5,925 nucleotides of DNA, taken from the NCBI GenBank assembly GCA_035286585.1, contig DATEDC010000132.1, forward strand, positions 1 to 5,925, in the 5' to 3' direction. Made by a program: the position numbers and the translations under genes. Numbering within the stretch: the first letter of the stretch is position 1; each line of letters opens with the position of its first letter. Shown one piece after another: positions 4,166 through 5,925 of the stretch. This DNA is from DSOS01 sp035286585 (GTDB lineage Bacteria; Chloroflexota; Anaerolineae; Anaerolineales; UBA4823). Below the pieces are notes generated by a model that saw only the letters and a program-made list of their open reading frames with translations, did not search any database and was not told where the DNA came from.

Positions 4166-5925
4166 ATGCGTATAAACGCATTATTTTCAGTTGGCGTGGA
4201 TGATGATCGACGCGCAAGTGTGACAAGCCGCGTCTTAACCATCTTGCTGGCTTCTTTGCTGCCATTTACCATACTGATTCTGGTGGGGTGGTTCGCAGGA
4301 TACTTCGATCCCGAGGGTTTGATCACGATCTTGCTGCTGGACCTCACCATGGGTATTTGCAAGCTGATGGCTGGTCTGGGACGTTGGCGCCCAAGCAGTT
4401 ACGCGCCTCCTTTTGTATTCTTCCTCATCGGTCTTTACGGCAGCTACACGGCTGGATTGATCACGCTTGGTTTATTGTTTTATGTGATCGCCATCCTGCT
4501 TGCAGCTCATTTGATGGGAAATAAAGTGCAATGGTTGATTGTCGGCCTCAGCCTGGCTTCTCATCTGACAGTTAGCTGGTTTGTCGAAAAGTATTTAATT
4601 GGCCCGGATTGGTTTACCACTGCTATGCTGGTCAGCGCTTCATTCGTGGGAATTGCTTTGCTGCAGTTGTTTTCCACCCGCCAGCTTCAAACGGCGCTGG
4701 ATCAAGCCCGAGTTCACGCTAATGAGTTGCAAAACATCAATCGGGTTATTTCGGTTGAGATCGAAGAACGGCGGCGTGCGGAAGCCGCCTTGCGCGCCAG
4801 CGAAGTCCGCTTCCGCACCGCGTTTCAAACCAGCCCGGATGCTATCGCGATCATCCGCCTGGAGGATGGTCGCTATCTGGATGTGAACGAGGGTTTCACG
4901 ACCCTGACGGGATATTCTCAAGCCGAAACGGTCGGTAATTCGACCTTGGGGATTGATTTCTGGCACGATCCGCAAGACCGACAGAAGGTGTATGCAGAGG
5001 TGCAAAATCAAGGTGTCGTGACTAACCTGGAAACCCGGTTCCGGCGAAAAGATGGCGTATTGCGCACCGGCTTATTATCGGCGCGGTTGATCTTCCTAAA
5101 CGATCTGCCTCATATCCTGTATATCATTCGGGACATTGAGGACCGTCGTCGTGCTGAGAATGCCTTGTTGGAAAGTGAAAGTCGCTACCGCAGCCTGTTC
5201 GAATCCAATCGATCGGTTATGCTACTCGTGGAGCCGTCAAGCGACGAGATCGTAGATGTAAACCCGGCTGCATGCGAGTACTACGGCTATACGCGGGAAA
5301 ACCTGATTGGCAAAAGAATATCCGAAATCAGCGCACAGCCTGTATCACCCGAGCCATTCTCGGAGCCGAAACTTCCCTATTCAGATAACCACCGGCTTCA
5401 TCGCCTGTCGAGCGGAGAAATGCGGGATGTCGAGGTGAATTCAGGCCCGCTGGTAATGTATGGTAAACAACTGCTGTATTTTATCGTGCACGACATTACC
5501 GAAAGGATCCAGCGCGAACGCGAGATCAAAGCTATGCTGAATGTGGCGGAGACATTGCGCACCTCTCCAGATCGGCACGCGATGCTTGAATCTTTAATGC
5601 AAAAGCTATGTGAATTCTGGAACGCCAAAGGGGTAGTTCTGGGGACTTTGGATGTGATCAGCCATGCAACCATTGTCGAGATGGGAGCTGGCCCGGCAGC
5701 GCCTGAGAAAGGCCGCCATTGTCCCCCTGGGACGGGCCTGTTGGGTAAAGTCATTGAATTAGGCGAACCCATTTTGAAAGAGGCCATTGAAAATCAGGCG
5801 ACCTGCTTAAACTCCTCGGTTCCCCTGGATTTGATCTGCGCCCCGTTGAAATCGAACGCCGAGACGATTGGCGCGATCCTGGTGGGGCGGGCCGAAAAAT
5901 TCGATGAAGACGATTTGCGCCTGCT
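4166..5925 (+). CDS. Multi-transmembrane PAS-PAS-GAF sensory protein (3' partial)
   Basis: This is a long open frame of 586 full codons that runs off the right edge, so the output domain (histidine kinase, GGDEF, HD-GYP or other) is not visible. Residues about 22-43, 50-66, 80-97, 98-115, 122-140 and 150-169 make an N-terminal multi-pass membrane module that I do not recognise as a named sensor domain. A charged coiled coil follows (171-210, ending EIEERRRAEAALRASE). PAS 1 spans about 211-331 (RFRTAFQTSPDAIAI; DVNEGFTTLTGYS; FRRKDG; YIIRDIEDRRRAE). PAS 2 spans about 337-447 (SRYRSLFESN; DVNPAACEYYGY; VHDITER). A GAF domain runs from about 457 to the edge (GTGLLGKVIELGEPI; ICAPLKSNAETIGAILVG). 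The architecture is typical of hybrid sensors of Chloroflexota. ATG 4166 gives the N-terminus MRINALFSVG. TTG 4145, with GAGG five bases upstream, is a reasonable alternative and adds seven residues. The gene lies 54 bases after the decayed GGDEF gene, in the same frame, with a single TAA between them. Confidence 0.92.
   Translation, partial: MRINALFSVGVDDDRRASVTSRVLTILLASLLPFTILILVGWFAGYFDPEGLITILLLDLTMGICKLMAGLGRWRPSSYAPPFVFFLIGLYGSYTAGLITLGLLFYVIAILLAAHLMGNKVQWLIVGLSLASHLTVSWFVEKYLIGPDWFTTAMLVSASFVGIALLQLFSTRQLQTALDQARVHANELQNINRVISVEIEERRRAEAALRASEVRFRTAFQTSPDAIAIIRLEDGRYLDVNEGFTTLTGYSQAETVGNSTLGIDFWHDPQDRQKVYAEVQNQGVVTNLETRFRRKDGVLRTGLLSARLIFLNDLPHILYIIRDIEDRRRAENALLESESRYRSLFESNRSVMLLVEPSSDEIVDVNPAACEYYGYTRENLIGKRISEISAQPVSPEPFSEPKLPYSDNHRLHRLSSGEMRDVEVNSGPLVMYGKQLLYFIVHDITERIQREREIKAMLNVAETLRTSPDRHAMLESLMQKLCEFWNAKGVVLGTLDVISHATIVEMGAGPAAPEKGRHCPPGTGLLGKVIELGEPILKEAIENQATCLNSSVPLDLICAPLKSNAETIGAILVGRAEKFDEDDLRL

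Noticed and set aside
4288..4886. Short + strand frames of 78 and 95 codons, and minus-strand frames at 4108-4362, 4640-5011 and 5398-5787
   Set aside because: All lie within the long open frame of the PAS-PAS-GAF sensor, which has clear domain motifs throughout.

Overview
The window looks like a piece of a Chloroflexota chromosome, most likely an Anaerolineae-type lineage. This is an inference from protein style only: a multi-transmembrane sensor with tandem PAS and GAF domains, an F420/FMN-type luciferase-like oxidoreductase, a DUF5679-like mini zinc ribbon, and a secreted phosphodiester glycosidase. No rRNA, tRNA, CRISPR array, insertion sequence or phage gene is visible.

Layout, left to right. 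(1) 2-505, + strand: the C-terminal two thirds of a dienelactone-hydrolase-family enzyme, cut by the window edge. (2) 597-822: a good sigma70-type promoter, a strong Shine-Dalgarno and a 51-residue zinc-ribbon protein. (3) 823-934: a spacer with a GC-rich hairpin and a 38-nt imperfect inverted repeat. (4) 935-1771: a luciferase-like (LLM) oxidoreductase. (5) 1791-2918, - strand and tail-to-tail with the LLM gene: a secreted, C-terminally membrane-anchored phosphodiester glycosidase (NAGPA domain). Its promoter lies at about 3020-3028, with a perfect palindrome over the expected start of transcription. (6) 2919-3322: an intergenic region of about 400 bp, markedly AT-rich in its middle part. (7) 3323-4111, + strand: a damaged membrane PAS-GGDEF gene. 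It joins four N-terminal membrane segments to half a PAS domain and a GGDEF domain that has lost its signature and its C-terminal half. (8) 4166-5925, + strand, same reading frame, running off the right edge: a large sensory protein with an N-terminal multi-pass membrane module, a coiled coil, two PAS domains and a GAF domain. Its output domain lies outside the window.

How the genes relate: the left half holds unrelated housekeeping or accessory enzymes with no clear shared pathway. The right half is a signalling locus in which a diguanylate-cyclase-like gene has decayed next to an intact-looking sensor. Glycosidases of the NAGPA family sometimes act on exopolysaccharide or cell-surface glycans, and c-di-GMP signalling often controls such polymers, but nothing in the sequence ties the two together here.

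I see no convincing undescribed multi-gene system. The points most worth a second look are the decayed GGDEF gene (active-site signature lost, inhibitory-site motif kept), the single stop codon that separates it from the in-frame sensor gene, and the SOS-box-like palindrome at the glycosidase promoter.
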